Source of the DNA: Paraglomus occultum
Lineage: Eukaryota > Glomeromycota > Glomeromycetes > Paraglomerales > Paraglomeraceae
Assembly: GCA_910592205.1 (NCBI GenBank)
Contig: CAJVPJ010000373.1
Span: forward strand, 1-26,848
Length of the DNA: 26,848 nt
Direction: 5' to 3'
Numbering within the stretch: the first letter of the stretch is position 1; every line of letters starts with the position of its first letter. The position numbers and the translations under genes were made by a program. Below, one piece after another: positions 9,147 through 21,449 of the stretch. Below the pieces are notes generated by a model. That model worked only from the letters and a program-made list of their open reading frames with translations, had not been told where the DNA came from and ran no database searches.

Positions 9147-10237
9147 ATGGCTGGAAAGACGGCTTTAGTACTTGGCGGAACAGGTGTGTGTAATACTCTG
9201 AAAGTGACTTACTTGCATGTATGCGATGCGTCCCACATATTACTATTTGTCGAAGAGTGAGTGAGCTGCTGAACGTGAACTTGTTCAAATAGGTGCTGTT
9301 GGTAAGACACTTGTAAGAGATTTGTTACATAACGGCGGGTTTTCTAGAATTACCACCGTGGGAAGAAGAGAGTTTGAATATGATGGTCCGAATAAAGACA
9401 TACTGGTGAGTCGATTCAATCTAGTGTGATCACGCAAAGTCGATTACTGTAAATTCAATCACCACTCTCACACGCTATGAATATTCATAATTCAGACACA
9501 AAAAGTAATCGACTTTGAAAAGATTGATGACTTTAAAGATGTCTTTGTAGGTCATGAGTAAGTGTATTATTGCAAATGACAAGTGGTACTTATCAGCGAA
9601 TCGCTCGTACTACTCTTCACACGCTTTTTGAATTTCAAATTCCACTCATTTACCTCCCTAGTGTCGTCTTTTGTACTCTAGGCACTACTCGAGCACAGGC
9701 AGGCTCAGCTTCACGATTTGTTGAGATAGACAAGGGTTACGTCATTTCATCGGCGAAAATAATCAAGCAACAAAATCAAGACAGAGATGTTCATTATCTA
9801 TACTGCTCAAGCACCGGTGCTAACAAGGATTCAATGTTTCTATATCCTCGAACAAAGGGAGAGATAGAACATGAATTAGGAGATGTTGGGTTTAAAAGAG
9901 TAACTATATTTAGGCCCGGCTTTTTGAAAGCGGAAGAAGAGAGACCCGATCGGAGACTTTTCGAAAAATATTTACTTGGTACCGTAATTGGACTGATGAA
10001 ACTCGTAGGCAGTAAGGGCTATGTCGATGTTGCCACTGTCGGAAGAGGTAGTGATTATGTGATATTCTTGATTACGCTAGTTATTATGCTAAATGTCAAT
10101 GTTTACGTTAAACAGCAATGCGTAGATATGCCGTCGGCGAATCGTCAATTTCCCCTGATGCGAAAACGTTGGAGAATGGAACACAATTTGAGATATTTGA
10201 TAACAAAAGTATACACGAGATGGGAGCTGAGAAATAA
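9147..10237 (+). CDS. FMP52: FMP52/HTATIP2 (TIP30)-type atypical short-chain dehydrogenase, 239 aa
   Basis: This is an NAD(P)-binding Rossmann-fold protein. The fungal relatives (FMP52) are associated with mitochondria; the substrate is not established. Exons 9147-9183, 9293-9405, 9496-9557, 9662-10047 and 10116-10237 join in phase. Residues 9-16 (LGGTGAVG) form the GxxGxxG dinucleotide loop. Residues 77-85 (LGTTRAQAG) are the family's CLGTTR signature. Ser120/121 with Y132-x3-K136 (YPRTK) form the SDR active-site set, and FRPGFL follows. Length matches the family (about 230-240 aa). The start has A at -3. The acceptor at 9660-9661 was chosen because it restores Asp-Val-Val-Phe before LGTTR; the AG at 9681-9682 would not keep the frame. 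AATAAA signals at 10339 and 10351 follow the stop. Confidence 0.94.
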
Positions 10238-10338
10238 CAAATGTAGATTATGATATACCGAAAATCTTATCACGTGCGCGTTACTATCTTCGCTAACACC
10301 AACAATACAACGATTTGACAATATATTGTCTTGACGTC

Positions 10339-10356
10339 AATAAATGCTATAATAAA
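10339..10356 (+). terminator. Candidate poly(A) signals of the FMP52-like gene
   Basis: Two AATAAA hexamers, at 10339-10344 and 10351-10356, lie about 100 nt after the stop codon. They are the first such hexamers downstream on this strand. Confidence 0.45.
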
Positions 10357-10389
10357 TGAGCTTCATAACGTTCTAATAGTTGTATATAC

Positions 10390-10478
10390 TCCAGTATGCC
10401 AATATATATGTGCATGTGTGTGTTGTGTGTTGTGTGCATTTTGTGCGTTGTGTTGTTGCGTGTTGTGTTGTGTGTGTT
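10390..10478 (+). repeat. TGTGTTG-type low-complexity tract
   Basis: A run of TGTG, TGTTGTG and TGCATTTTGTGCG units. It yields a Cys/Val-rich accidental ORF on the plus strand. Confidence 0.6.
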
Positions 10479-10479
10479 T

Positions 10480-11602
10480 ATGTAATAATTTTTGTCACAT
10501 GCGTGTTATAATTATTATGTTACGAACGAAATGAAGTAGATATTCACCTTTCAAATGGCCACAATATAACAATGCTAATACCTACAGCATTCACTCAGCA
10601 TTCACTCCATATCAACTGATAGCTTGAGAACTTCTAACTCGAAACTTGGTTGTGTGCGATAAAATCAGATAAGCGAATTCAGATACCAAACCCATACATA
10701 ATGTTGCCACGTATTTATTGACTTACAGTTTTGTTTTTGGTACCAGTTTCTGTCTTGGAAACCCCCCGAAACGTGAGTCCTTTGTGCAGTGCGACATAAT
10801 TATGTAATAAAAATGTGCCCGTCTGTAATGCAAATAGCAAAAAGTAAGATAAGCTATTGCAGCAATATTGGTAAATTAATAAAAATGAAAATAATGAAAA
10901 CGGGATGCAATTGACCCAATTCGAAAATAGACACATCGTTAAATATCATACCAAAAAGCGATATTTAATCAATATTGTTTCGCGATATTAACCGTGCGTA
11001 TTTCAAACCAGAATGCGATTGGGTCGGAACATTACTACGCGATAACGTAGTAAGAAATATGTGCAAAGCATATGAAAAATTAATTTAATCGTAACATGCA
11101 CTTTTCTCGTTCAAGGCCAATCTGGAAACAATGTCCGCAAGAGTATCTAGTAAGTCCCATACAGACACTGAGAACGCGAATTAACTGATCGGTAAGAAAG
11201 ATGTTAGTCACGCTTTATTCCAACCGACCGATCAGTTGAAGTGTTGCGCGCTGATATATATTTTGCCGATATACAAGTTATAACATTGTTTATAAAAATC
11301 ACGGGCCAAAAGTGATTGGTGTTACGAGAACTCTTTACAATTGGGCAGGAAAAATTTTACCACCTTTATCTCACCGCTCATTGAGTTATCAAACATAACA
11401 AACATATACAATCTTGTCTATATTGATCTACTAACTGCAATGCCATCGAGCTTTAATTAACAATTGACACCAATAAACTAAGCTTCTATCGGTTCTTCAA
11501 TCGAAGTTCAACTTTACATTCAATATGGGTTCTACCAACATCACACTTATGTATAAATATATAAACGTTATTATAGCCAGCTCACGCGTATCTAACTTCC
11601 CA
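10480..11602. other. Convergent intergenic spacer between FMP52-like and chitin deacetylase genes
   Basis: AT-rich, with no supported gene. It contains an 11-bp inverted repeat, AACTGATCGGT at 11183-11193 and ACCGATCAGTT at 11227-11237. The genes on both sides end toward this spacer, so it should carry both 3' ends. Confidence 0.4.
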
Positions 11603-12997
11603 TCAAAGCACAAACATTGCCGAGCAAACTGCCAACACCATTAATAACAATAGTCGCGCGCAGACTAAATATATCGATGTTGCTGCCGAGATATCTGACT
11701 GGGTAAGATCTGTGGCAACTGAACCGTCAGTCGTTGATACACCATTTCCAGTGATATCGGTTGCTGTTGCGTCTACACTTTGAGTCGTCGTCGTCGTCGT
11801 CGTATATGTAGACGTAGTGTTGGTCCCTGAATCGTTGGTACTGTTATTAGCAACAGTTGCATTAGATTCCAAGTATGGAGCGAAACCATTGCACTCTGCC
11901 ACTGGCTTGAGTGTAAACCCTCCTGCTTGAATGTTGTCAACACTCTCCGGGGTAGCTATGATTCCTGGAAGAAAAAGATCATGGTTCAAAGAAATGTGTC
12001 CATTTGTCGTATTCAGGTTAACCCATCCTTTAAACAAGTCACTCAATTGTGTAGGATCAAAAGTGGCGTTGTCTTGTTGTAAATAGTCTTGTGTATCTAA
12101 ATCCCAGAGCACTATTTTATATCCTAATTGAGCCGCTATGTCTCTTATCCTGTCGTCGTAATCCCCAAATGGTGGCCGCATAATCTTGGGCGTCACGCCA
12201 ACTGCAGCCTTAATTGCTAGTTCGGTCCATTTCAACTCTGCGATAACTTGCTCTGTGGTGAGTTGGGTGAGATGTGGGTGTGACCACGTATGAAGTCCAA
12301 TTTCATGGCCTACATATAACGACATTGGTCAGAACGAGCAGATCGATAATTAGTGATAAAACACGAATTTATGTTAATTACCAGAATCTACGGCTCTTTT
12401 CAGTATATCAGGAAACTGAACCACCTGTGCACCGATGACAAAAAAAGTCACCTTTGTATCTAACAAGTCGAGTTCATCCAAGAGTTTCGGAGTATTCTCT
12501 CTGGGAAAGAGAAAACAGAGTCATCAGTTAGCGCACATGCGATCGTTATTATCGTTATTTGTAGCTATAACTCGCAACACTTACGAAGGACCATCATCAA
12601 ATGTAAGCCCCCAATCTGAAATAAACAATTTTGAGTGATGCATTAATAGACAGCGTATCGCATATCATTTATTATATTACTTTGCAAGCTATTTAACATT
12701 TTATCTGTTTCACACAATCTTACCTTTAGTCTCAGGACAGTTTACGATATCATTTGGCCCAACACATCCATTACACTGCCACGTACACCACTGATCATTG
12801 TCGCAGTTAGCCAACTCGGATGTTGCTACCGGAGCATCAGTCACTTCACTCAGATCTACAAGATCTAGCCATTCGGGCTCGGGAGAAGGAATCTCGTTCG
12901 GAGGTGGCCAATCACCAGGTAGTTGAGCGTCGACTAGTGCGTCAAAGACGACGCAGAAGGTGAGAGCAAAAACAACGATGATATTGCACTTGCGCAT
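11603..12997 (-). CDS. Secreted, probably GPI-anchored chitin deacetylase (NodB domain, CE4), 376 aa
   Basis: It removes acetyl groups from chitin to give chitosan at the cell wall. Exons 12997-12724, 12615-12585, 12500-12382 and 12309-11603 join in phase. Residues 1-24 are a signal peptide ending VDA. A Cys-rich stretch (65-87) precedes the NodB domain. CE4 motifs are all present: TFDDGPS (96-102; catalytic Asp98, metal Asp99), HTWSHP (148-153; metal His148 and His152), RPPFGDYDDR (186-195), LWD (209-211) and SLNHD (His251). From about 288 the chain is Ser/Thr/Asn-rich with a TTTTTT run. It ends in a hydrophobic segment (354-376) without a charged tail, as in GPI-anchored wall enzymes. Several N-x-S/T sites suggest glycosylation. 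The 31-nt second exon encodes most of the first catalytic motif. Confidence 0.95.
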
Positions 12998-14773
12998 ATG
13001 TGATTATGTTTGCTTTTGTGATGATAACGTTTGTACAATATCGTACTGTGCCGAGAGGTAGAACGAATGCTCACTCTCTACTGAATGCAAAATCAATTTG
13101 CATTCACAAAGTAAAGAGTCAAATTGGGGGGGGCTACGAGGATGAGAGATTGGGAGAGGAGATTAATTAAAGAGCGAACGATCGCTCGAAGCAGCCAGTG
13201 CTCTTGCAGTTAGTCTATAGAATTGATGGGGGAAACGTTTGTTAACGGAACATGCGGGGTATTTATGGTAGGATGCTATGATGTTGATGTAGCATCTTTC
13301 TTTGATATTTTTGGTAGTAGATCTTTTCCTAATTAGTGCGGGCAAGTAAAAAACTAGGGGTGTGTGCGTTTTGCAATTGGTTGTACAGGTTAACAACAGC
13401 ATGACACATCCGGGCATTGGACAATGGAAAAAAGAGGCCAAGGTGGAACCAAGATGGAACAATCAATGATATTCAATGTACCATGCCCAAGACACTATAC
13501 CATCAGAATAGTAGATTAAATAAATGCGCGTCAGAAATTGCAATATGGCTAATATGCTCAACTAATTACTTTTGCATTACAGACATTAGATGATGCCTAC
13601 TATTTGCGGTACTTTATTCTATTCATGTCCAAACCTCGCTGTCGGAAACAATGCAACTTGTTAAAAACGTGCTTATAGAGAGATTATGATTATACGGAAT
13701 GTTGGTTGTTGTTTTGTTTTGTTTTTTTTTTTTTAATTTTCTGCTGTGAAGATGTTTGCGTAAAGGGCTCATAGAAGGTAAATTAAATGAAGAAACGTAG
13801 TGCCGTTACTAGCTGCGTACCACGTGATTTAGTATAGTAAGACAATTGATGGTATATAATACATACTTTTGTTTTTTGTAATATTAAAAACCATGTGGTA
13901 TCACACCTGTGAAATGAATACTACAATGTAATATCATCATCTTTAGCACTATGCGATTGCATGCTTGAAATACCACATAATTTTTCATACTTAAAATACT
14001 ATATCGGCTAACCAATTTAGTATATGAAGGGTGATGCTTTCAGCGAGACTACGCGCAAAGCTATTCGCATTCGAAATTGCAGTCTTGTTGTTTTTATTTT
14101 GTACGTTCTTTTTATCATTGCCGCATTGTGGATACCCTAAACCTCCCCTCAGCTATATCGTACAGTATGTTTTATTCTTCTTTGATGTCTTATTATTATC
14201 TACAATACCCGCGTTTGTTTGAAATGACGATCTACTCGATATTTGGTGCTTGATCGACCTGAGCTTTACTGAGCGACTGTCATTGCAGTTACAGTATGTT
14301 AACTCTACTCTAATGCAAAGCACGGATAAGAGGGAGGATGTGCAACATATTCAACAACTAGCGAACAGATTCGGTCACGGTCGTAATAGTTGTCGTCATT
14401 CTCTGCGAAATAAAAAGTACAAATAGACTGACGAAAAGAGTTTACTTGTCTCGTTCATGAACAAAATTTTCTTTTTTATTGAATGTGTTTTTATCTTTGG
14501 CAGAATGCTTAAATAATTCTTGCTCTATCTTTTCAGATAATATCGTATTTACAGTCTAGTCAATGTTACTAACGTCATGCTCATTATCGGCAATTCTCAG
14601 ACGAACCAACGTACAACTCAAAGAATAGTGAAAAAAAAAAAGACATAATCGAAATAAAGTGTGGGGGTTGATAGGTATTAAGGAAGCGGTTGAACCCGTT
14701 GAGTGAAAAAAAAAGGTTCTAATTACAATATTTTGTGGTAAATAAGAAAAAGAAAAGAAACTCAAATGATTTT
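12998..14773. other. Spacer upstream of chitin deacetylase and downstream of KDM5-like gene
   Basis: About 1.8 kb without a supported gene. Features are a purine-rich segment near 13120-13180, a GTTGTTTTG/poly-T tract at about 13705-13735, and poly-A tracts near 14630 and 14708. The promoter of the minus-strand deacetylase gene must lie at the left end; no TATA box was seen. A hydrophobic 63-aa ORF at 14031-14222 is probably accidental. Confidence 0.4.
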
Positions 14774-14779
14774 TTTATT
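14774..14779 (-). terminator. Candidate poly(A) signal of the KDM5-like gene
   Basis: AATAAA on the minus strand, about 80 nt beyond the stop codon at 14860. Confidence 0.4.
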
Positions 14780-14859
14780 TTTTAAATAGTATGAATTTAA
14801 CAAGCAAATTACAAGCATATTTACTAAATTCGGTTCCAGCCATCATCAAAACTATACCA

Positions 14860-17800
14860 TTATGACTTTAGGATCGACGAGTGCGGATGAATCAGATGAA
14901 TCCCCATTCCCCATGCTTTTCTAAGATCGTTAATCGAGTGCGTTCCATTATTCGCCGTCGGCAGACCGTCCACCCATGATAATAACTTGGTCGCTATCCT
15001 AACAAACTCCTTACTCATTGGAGGGGTACACATCAACTCGTTTGCTCTATTCAAGAGCTGTCGGATTTGCTCCGTCCCGACGTATGCTGTCTGCCCGTTA
15101 CATACCGGACATGTCCAATCGACCTCTTCATAATCGCCTTCTCTAGCGTTTACACACGTTCCGTGATACCATTCGTCACACTTGTCGCACTGTATCATAA
15201 ACGACTTTGAATCGCCACTTCGACAACAGCAATACACCGAGCCATTCTTACTACGACCCGCGGACCGATTAAAAATTACCCCAGATATACATTTCTCAAC
15301 TCTCTCGTCCCACTTCCGCAGGAACTCGTCACCAATCTCGTCCACGTGCCATATGTGTCTATTCAATCGCTTAAATATAACATCTGCTTCTAATGTCCAT
15401 TCCTCAGCTGTCTCAATAAACGATGCTAAGCTACTCAAGTCGACGGGATACCCGTTGACCATTGCTTCATGACAGAACATTCTCAGTACGTCCAAATCGG
15501 GATTTTTGACAGTGGCAAAGTACCTGTCGACAGATAAAATCCATTCTTCCGCTTTGTCGGCAACTGTTTTTGTGCATTCCATCAAATTACGTAATATATT
15601 TTCAGGGTATCGTATCCTCAGATAAGCGCAATTCTTCCCACATCGACATATTTCGCTTACACGATCTTCCGCATGGTCATGACACAAACTGGCTGGCATA
15701 CATTTTGATATCACCTGAGACAGATAGCTAAACGTATTACATTGCTTGCATTGAATAAGATTATCAGGTCGATCGAACGGTTCATAGACAATCTCCAAAT
15801 TAAGAGTAGACGCAATTCGTTTTCTTTGAGCGAGTTCTCTCGTAATTAATCGATTTAACGGTTCATGTAGCCATTCCGCTGTATTGTATTCGTTGTAATG
15901 TCTGAGAGCATATTCGATTAACAGCTGGTCATGCGCAAATACTGGATTTCTCTTTGTCAACTTGTATGTCTCAACTGCATCTTCGCCAAACGATATCCAG
16001 TCAGGTAATGCAAAGTTTACTGCTTCAGCCAAATTAAAGCCATGGTTAAAACCTGCGTGGTATGCTCGAGGAAATGTTACCACGAACTGGCCTGGCCTCT
16101 GATCAATAACGTAAACTGGAACTTCTTCTTCGACTAATTTTCTTGGATCTAAAATAGTTACCAAATGTGATAATAAATCTGGAGAAATCTTGAACAGCTC
16201 TGGCAAGAGTTTTTTGGCTGCGTTCTCGAATTTAGTGGCTTCCGATGCAGGTATCCCGTACCATGTCTTGGTTGCACCCCAGTGATTGTAATTAATTGAA
16301 TATGTAAAATGGTCTTCGACGTGCCAGCAGAACGCGCTGAAGGTCATCCCAACGTACAACCACGGTACCATCATTCCTGGAATATCTGGTTGTACAGCGC
16401 CAAGAAGATTATTCGGAAGGTAAGCTAAATTACGTAGATTCCATGGGTCACGAGCATATAAATTAGTAGGATGTCTTTCCGTATCAGGAAATCCGCCTCC
16501 ATAGCTATAAGAATCCGTATCTGCTCCGTATTCGATTTCCACAGTTTCGTCTAGCGAACCTGCTAACCGCCAAAACTCATGCTCCAGATGGCTTTCCAAA
16601 TCCATAGACTCGCCCTCATTTTCGGGCAGCGGATGGCTTTGCAGATAATGTTCGAGAAATGCATCTGCTTTCTTCTTGAATTGTCGAAGTGTATACGTCG
16701 TTCCTTCATCAAATCCGAATTCAAGTCCCATCCTAATTAAGCAGTACGGACATAACCAGCGACGTGATATCTTTGTTTGATCGTCTATTCCCATACAGCG
16801 ACGATGATATCTTCGCTCACAATCACCGTGGCAGAGTAAACCGCGCTCTCCTCGTTGTATTTGTTGATCGCAGTCACCACATAGCGACATCTGTTCTTCG
16901 TATGTGACTTTCTTGGCTTTGCTTTTAGAAACCTTTCTTGCTTTATGCACATATTGCTCGAACGGGTCTATTATTTCAAAATATTTTTCTTTTATTGTTT
17001 TGGACGCTGATGTGCATTTCCGAGAGTAGTCACCACCATTAATCTCCCGAGCAACCTCTGCCCACTGTTTTTTTCGTGTTATCTATTGAACCGATGGTCA
17101 AGACGAAAAGTAAGAGAGTTTTTGAGTACGACATCCTCCCGATATGCTTGTAATATACTCGCAGAATTTGAGAATACTTGGCGATTAATATGCCGTCCAA
17201 GACGAATTTATATAACCTTCTCGTATTACCTCTTTAGGCCCGCTTCTAATCTTTACTGCCTTTGCTAATCTGTGCAGATCGATTGGCCGACGATCCAGCT
17301 GTGGTAAGCGGGCGAAGGGCCTTCCTTGCTGGGCGTGATACTGTCTTAATTGATCCACGTAAGTAAGTTTATATCTCGTTACTCCTTCCATTTGATTCAC
17401 CCGTTGAAGACGAGTCTTAAATGTGAATCTCTGTTATAAAAGACATTGGAAAAGAAATGGCAATAATCAGTGAATAACTTAGTCGTATTAGAGATAACGC
17501 AATAAATAGAACAAAGTGGCTAACTACTAACAAACAGAAATACGAGAAAAAATGCCGAACTTTCAAAAATAGATATTCAAATCGTCTGAGACAATAATAC
17601 ACATCGCAAATAAACCATTATCGTCTATATCGCCTAACCCATTGTCTAGCAACCTTCTGACGGGTTATCATCCAAAGAAGAAAATTACAAGTATGAATGA
17701 ACTATCATCGGCGTATATGTAAACTCTCTTCTCTAGCAGTCTATTGACTACAAAATCTCCTGTTTGTTGTATTTTCGCCGATTCCACGAATAATCCGTTA

Positions 17801-18406
17801 AAGCAGACTTGCGACGAAAAAATGAACTATAAACTCCATAATCGTCCAAATCCTCCGTTTGCTCAGCAGCATCCGATGTGACAATAAATGCATCCATTTT
17901 CGGAATACGCCAAATAATTATTTCCTTTTTACCACCTCATCCCTCACTTTCTATAACGCGTCTTCCCAGACATAAATATATTAAATGCACGAAAACACAA
18001 TTTCACTTACTTCTGTATCCAAACTAAAATTGGGTTTCCAACCATAAGGCGGTACGACTTTAACAACCCCGTACTTTTCTGCATCATGTCGTATTGACTC
18101 GATATAAGCAATGGGATCAGCGAATTCTTCTACTGATGGATGGTAAGTCTTGGACTCTTTAAGGCCAAAAGGACGTTCGGGCTTGGGAATGTCTGGATAT
18201 GGTGCCGAGGTCTGTACAGTGTCCATTTCTAAGCCACGTCGTCTGTGGATGTGTGGAATTTGTTGGCTATGTGAATAGGGGAAGAAGGATTGTGATGACT
18301 TTGTACGTGTTGAAATAGGACCGAGTTGAATGCCTTCAGCGCTACGCATCCTCGAGCTAGCGTAAGGGTGTTGTCTAAGTCTATGTGAGCTTTTTCTAGT
18401 CTGCAT
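14860..18406 (-). CDS. KDM5: KDM5/Lid2-type JmjC histone H3K4 demethylase, 939 aa
   Basis: A nuclear Fe(II)/2-oxoglutarate enzyme; its family removes H3K4 methylation. Exons 18406-18011, 17430-17230 and 17082-14860 join in phase 0, the last two inside ARID. Order: basic N-terminus; JmjN (about 87-128, ending VVPPYGWKPNF); ARID (about 154-245); PHD1 (267-313, C4HC3 pattern); JmjC (about 390-560); C5HC2 zinc finger (644-690); a shortened PLU-1-like region; PHD2 (817-861, CDKCDEWYHGTCV); and a tail of about 80 residues. The JmjC iron ligands His453, Glu455 and His541 (HVEDH and YHAGFN) and the 2-oxoglutarate Lys471 (ATKTWYGIP) are intact, so activity is expected. The protein is clearly shorter than typical KDM5/Lid2 (around 1500 aa): the PLU-1 segment is reduced and only two PHD fingers are seen. 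ARID and JmjN exclude the KDM4 family. Confidence 0.95.
17431..18010 (-). other. Long first intron of the KDM5-like gene, with an embedded open frame
   Basis: At 580 nt this intron is four or more times longer than any other in the window. The donor is GTAAGT and the acceptor is preceded by TTTTATAACAG. Joining across it gives a natural JmjN-to-ARID transition (SLDTE then RFTFKTRLQR), so no further exon is needed for the main product. Inside lies a minus-strand ORF of 49 codons (17897-17748), open upstream for another 13 codons. Confidence 0.8.
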
Positions 18407-21400
18407 TATTCTATCGTATGGTCTACCGAAGGGTAATTACAAAGAGAAGAGAATATTAAGAGAGTTTAAAGAAGAAATCTCGACCGATTTTGGCGGGCCA
18501 ATTGAAGGCCCGGATTTAGGGTTTGTGCAACTTGGGGTTGGGAAACACAGAGACGAAAAATCTACGGTACGCACGATTTAGGATGTTCTATCAACATCGA
18601 TATACCGAGAAGAATACTCATTAAATGAAGCAAGAATTAAAAAGAGTTCCTGTTACTATGGCGTTACATCATGAATATTTTTTATTGTAGCTACTGTGGT
18701 ATAGTTTCACTTTTTCTCGTTCAATTATATCCAATGTGCAACGTGCGTTCTCATCGATATTAATATCTACTGTCTAGCAAGGAAAGGTGACATGAACGAT
18801 AATATTAATAATCACTCTAACATTAAAGCCTTAAATTATTTGTAGATTATCGATATCGTCAACGTAATGCGATAGACTCACCCAATAGGATGACAACGAT
18901 TATATTTGGGACAAACTGTTTGAGCCGCAGAGATTATCTTTATTTCTTTGTCTATGGTTTATACTGCAAACTTTCAAAGCCCTCGTCCTTGAAACGTGCT
19001 ATTGAAGTGACTGTTATATTAAGTATCATGATTATCACATGGCTTATTTGAATAGAATCGGGAAATTATCTACATTATAATTCTAGTAATTAACAATAAT
19101 GGCTCGTGACCCCCGAGCTAACTGACTTGCTATATATACTATGCGCAACCGGGCACTATCAAAAAGTCGTTGATAGTTTACTATCAAAGAACTTCATATC
19201 TTCATTATGTTATACAAACCACAAAGTTGTATCGCAAGCTTACTAAATATAGAGTTAATTCTTGAGAAGTCTCTAATATTGGAGCCTAAATGTTATTGGT
19301 GGATTAGTGGATTAGTACGTCGACTTTATGTGACGAAGATAAATCATACGACGGAATCTCGCCCAGTAAAAATATTGTACGATTAAAACTTTAAATTCAA
19401 ATATTACGTCATTATGCTTTTCGCAAAGAAAGCCGTCGAAGATAAACGTCGTATTTAGTTCTGGAGACAATAATCAATTAAAATGGGACCGTGTCTCAGA
19501 TTGCAAATATTTGAGTTTGTCGTCCGTACAAATATTAGCGGTGAGTATTGTCATTGCTACGGTATCAATTATAAGTTATAATTTTAAGCAAATTAGTTTT
19601 AAATCATGAGAACGAGCAGAGTTATTGCACCGAACGAATGACGAATAACGTATATGACTTATGCTTTACTGAATTAAATTCACAGAGATTAGTTACTACT
19701 GAGACTAACAACCACACGTGTAACGCATACCTTACATTATACAAAAGTAGAATAAAGCAACACGAGATTTACCAGCATATCAGTGTAAGACTGTGACAAA
19801 GTGTTTTCGTGTCCGAATCTAATTCATCTTTATAGAGGTTACAGCGATAGTATTTCTGACGAAATTGCCAAGCATGTCAAAAATAGAATATATTAATATC
19901 GTAGTCCTGATCCATTATTGAACATCGCCCGTTCATGTTCCAAACTTCGACGTTTTTGCTTAATAATTATGCGCCAAACTTCTATCTTAATTATCTCTAC
20001 GGTTTCCCATATCTCTGATGATTCTATTTGACACGTTAGTACATATTGTTAATTAAACCTACGTGCCATATCAAAGAGAGAGAGGGAGAAAGAACGACAA
20101 ATGTGAACTGGTTTGGACAAGCTATACTCCCATAACTAACCTCCAGACTCGTTTTTTTCTTACGACACAATATACTAATTGCATACAGATAACAAATGCA
20201 CATATTTCTCGATATATTATAATACAGCCATCTACGCAGCAACTATTATTTTTCAATAAAATATTGTGTTATTTACTAGCTCGCTAATCAAGATGAATTG
20301 TTACTAACATGATGACTTACACTTGCAACATGTTCGCTTATCACATTGACATTTGTTAGAACACCAGAGAAATTTAATGGTCTCAACATCGTAATGACCA
20401 TTCAATTTACTCGTCAGCGAATAAAATCGAAAAGTAATTGTCCATCTATTTTGGTAAAAAGACGGGACACGCTGTAGCCTCACTTTACGAGGGATTTGCT
20501 TTCAATCTAAAAACCAAAGCTCCAAAATTAATAAAATAATATTGTATTTTTAACAGAGATTCTCTCTATGTTTGGGGGTGCGACATAGTCTTTGAACTAC
20601 AAAAATAAATTAAGCCCGGCATTTTCCACTTTTTTATTAAACTAAATTTGCTTAAATTGTTTGCGCAAACCTCACCAAAATTATAAAGCGGATTCGAAGT
20701 ATTGCTTTTACAGCAAGCGCGAGTGTTTTAACTCTCCTGGAGTTTTATCAGTACGAACTTCTATCGTCCCAGCTTAGCAATTTTGGTGTACAATAAACAC
20801 GGAGTTCAACATTAGTCGAAAGTTGAATACATAAGAATCTGACCTCAATAAAATCCCATTCACTTGCATTCGTGATAATTTAACGTTTTACGTAGTGAGA
20901 ATTGTTAAGTTTTCTCGCTGCGGGATATTCAAATCCATACATCTTTATCACACACCTGAAACGGATACGCGTTTATTGATAAAATAAGGATCTTTTTCGA
21001 TATTATAAACTGGCAAACACACCGATACTAAGTCTTAATCTACGCTGCTTTTATATCTTTCGAAGATTTTTTTTAGCATCGCTTACAAATCTACCGCCTA
21101 TTTAATTAACTATTGTTCTTCGTTAATTTCTAATTACTTGCAGCTACTTGTCCACCGTCTTCGGTACTGGCTCAGACCGCTTAGTTGCGACAACTCTCTG
21201 TAAGCAGGCTTTAACTTGCAATTAACATTTATTAAATATTTACATTTTTATGTTATTTATATTAGACCGAACATTAAAACTATATGAAAGATTGAATTCA
21301 AAATACTCCTTTATCGTACGGATTCTATCATAAAGCGATGCCTCGAAGAACTCTCAGGTATAGCCCATCACGTTTGCATTCTGGAATGTAACTGTATGAA

Positions 21401-21449
21401 AATGCATATACTAAACCAATAAACATATTATAAACATAGAAAAATACAT
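18407..21449. other. Gene desert, AT-rich
   Basis: Three kilobases without a long ORF, recognisable exon or RNA gene on either strand. A small imperfect palindrome, GATAGTTTACTATC, occurs near 19171-19184. The first part should include the promoter of the minus-strand KDM5-like gene. Confidence 0.4.

Noticed and set aside
9570-10253. A single 227-aa ORF starting at 9570
   Set aside because: Its first 30 codons are intron 3 and its last 68 codons run through intron 4 and the wrong frame of exon 5; the spliced FMP52-like model explains the conserved core.
10331-10534. Cys/Val-rich 67-aa ORF
   Set aside because: It is produced by the TGTG low-complexity tract just after the poly(A) signals of the FMP52-like gene.
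14031-14222. 63-aa hydrophobic plus-strand ORF
   Set aside because: T-rich sequence gives Phe/Leu-rich frames by chance; no promoter, homologue or neighbouring exon supports it.
15182-15472. 96-aa plus-strand ORF
   Set aside because: It is antisense to the C-terminal coding part of the KDM5-like gene.
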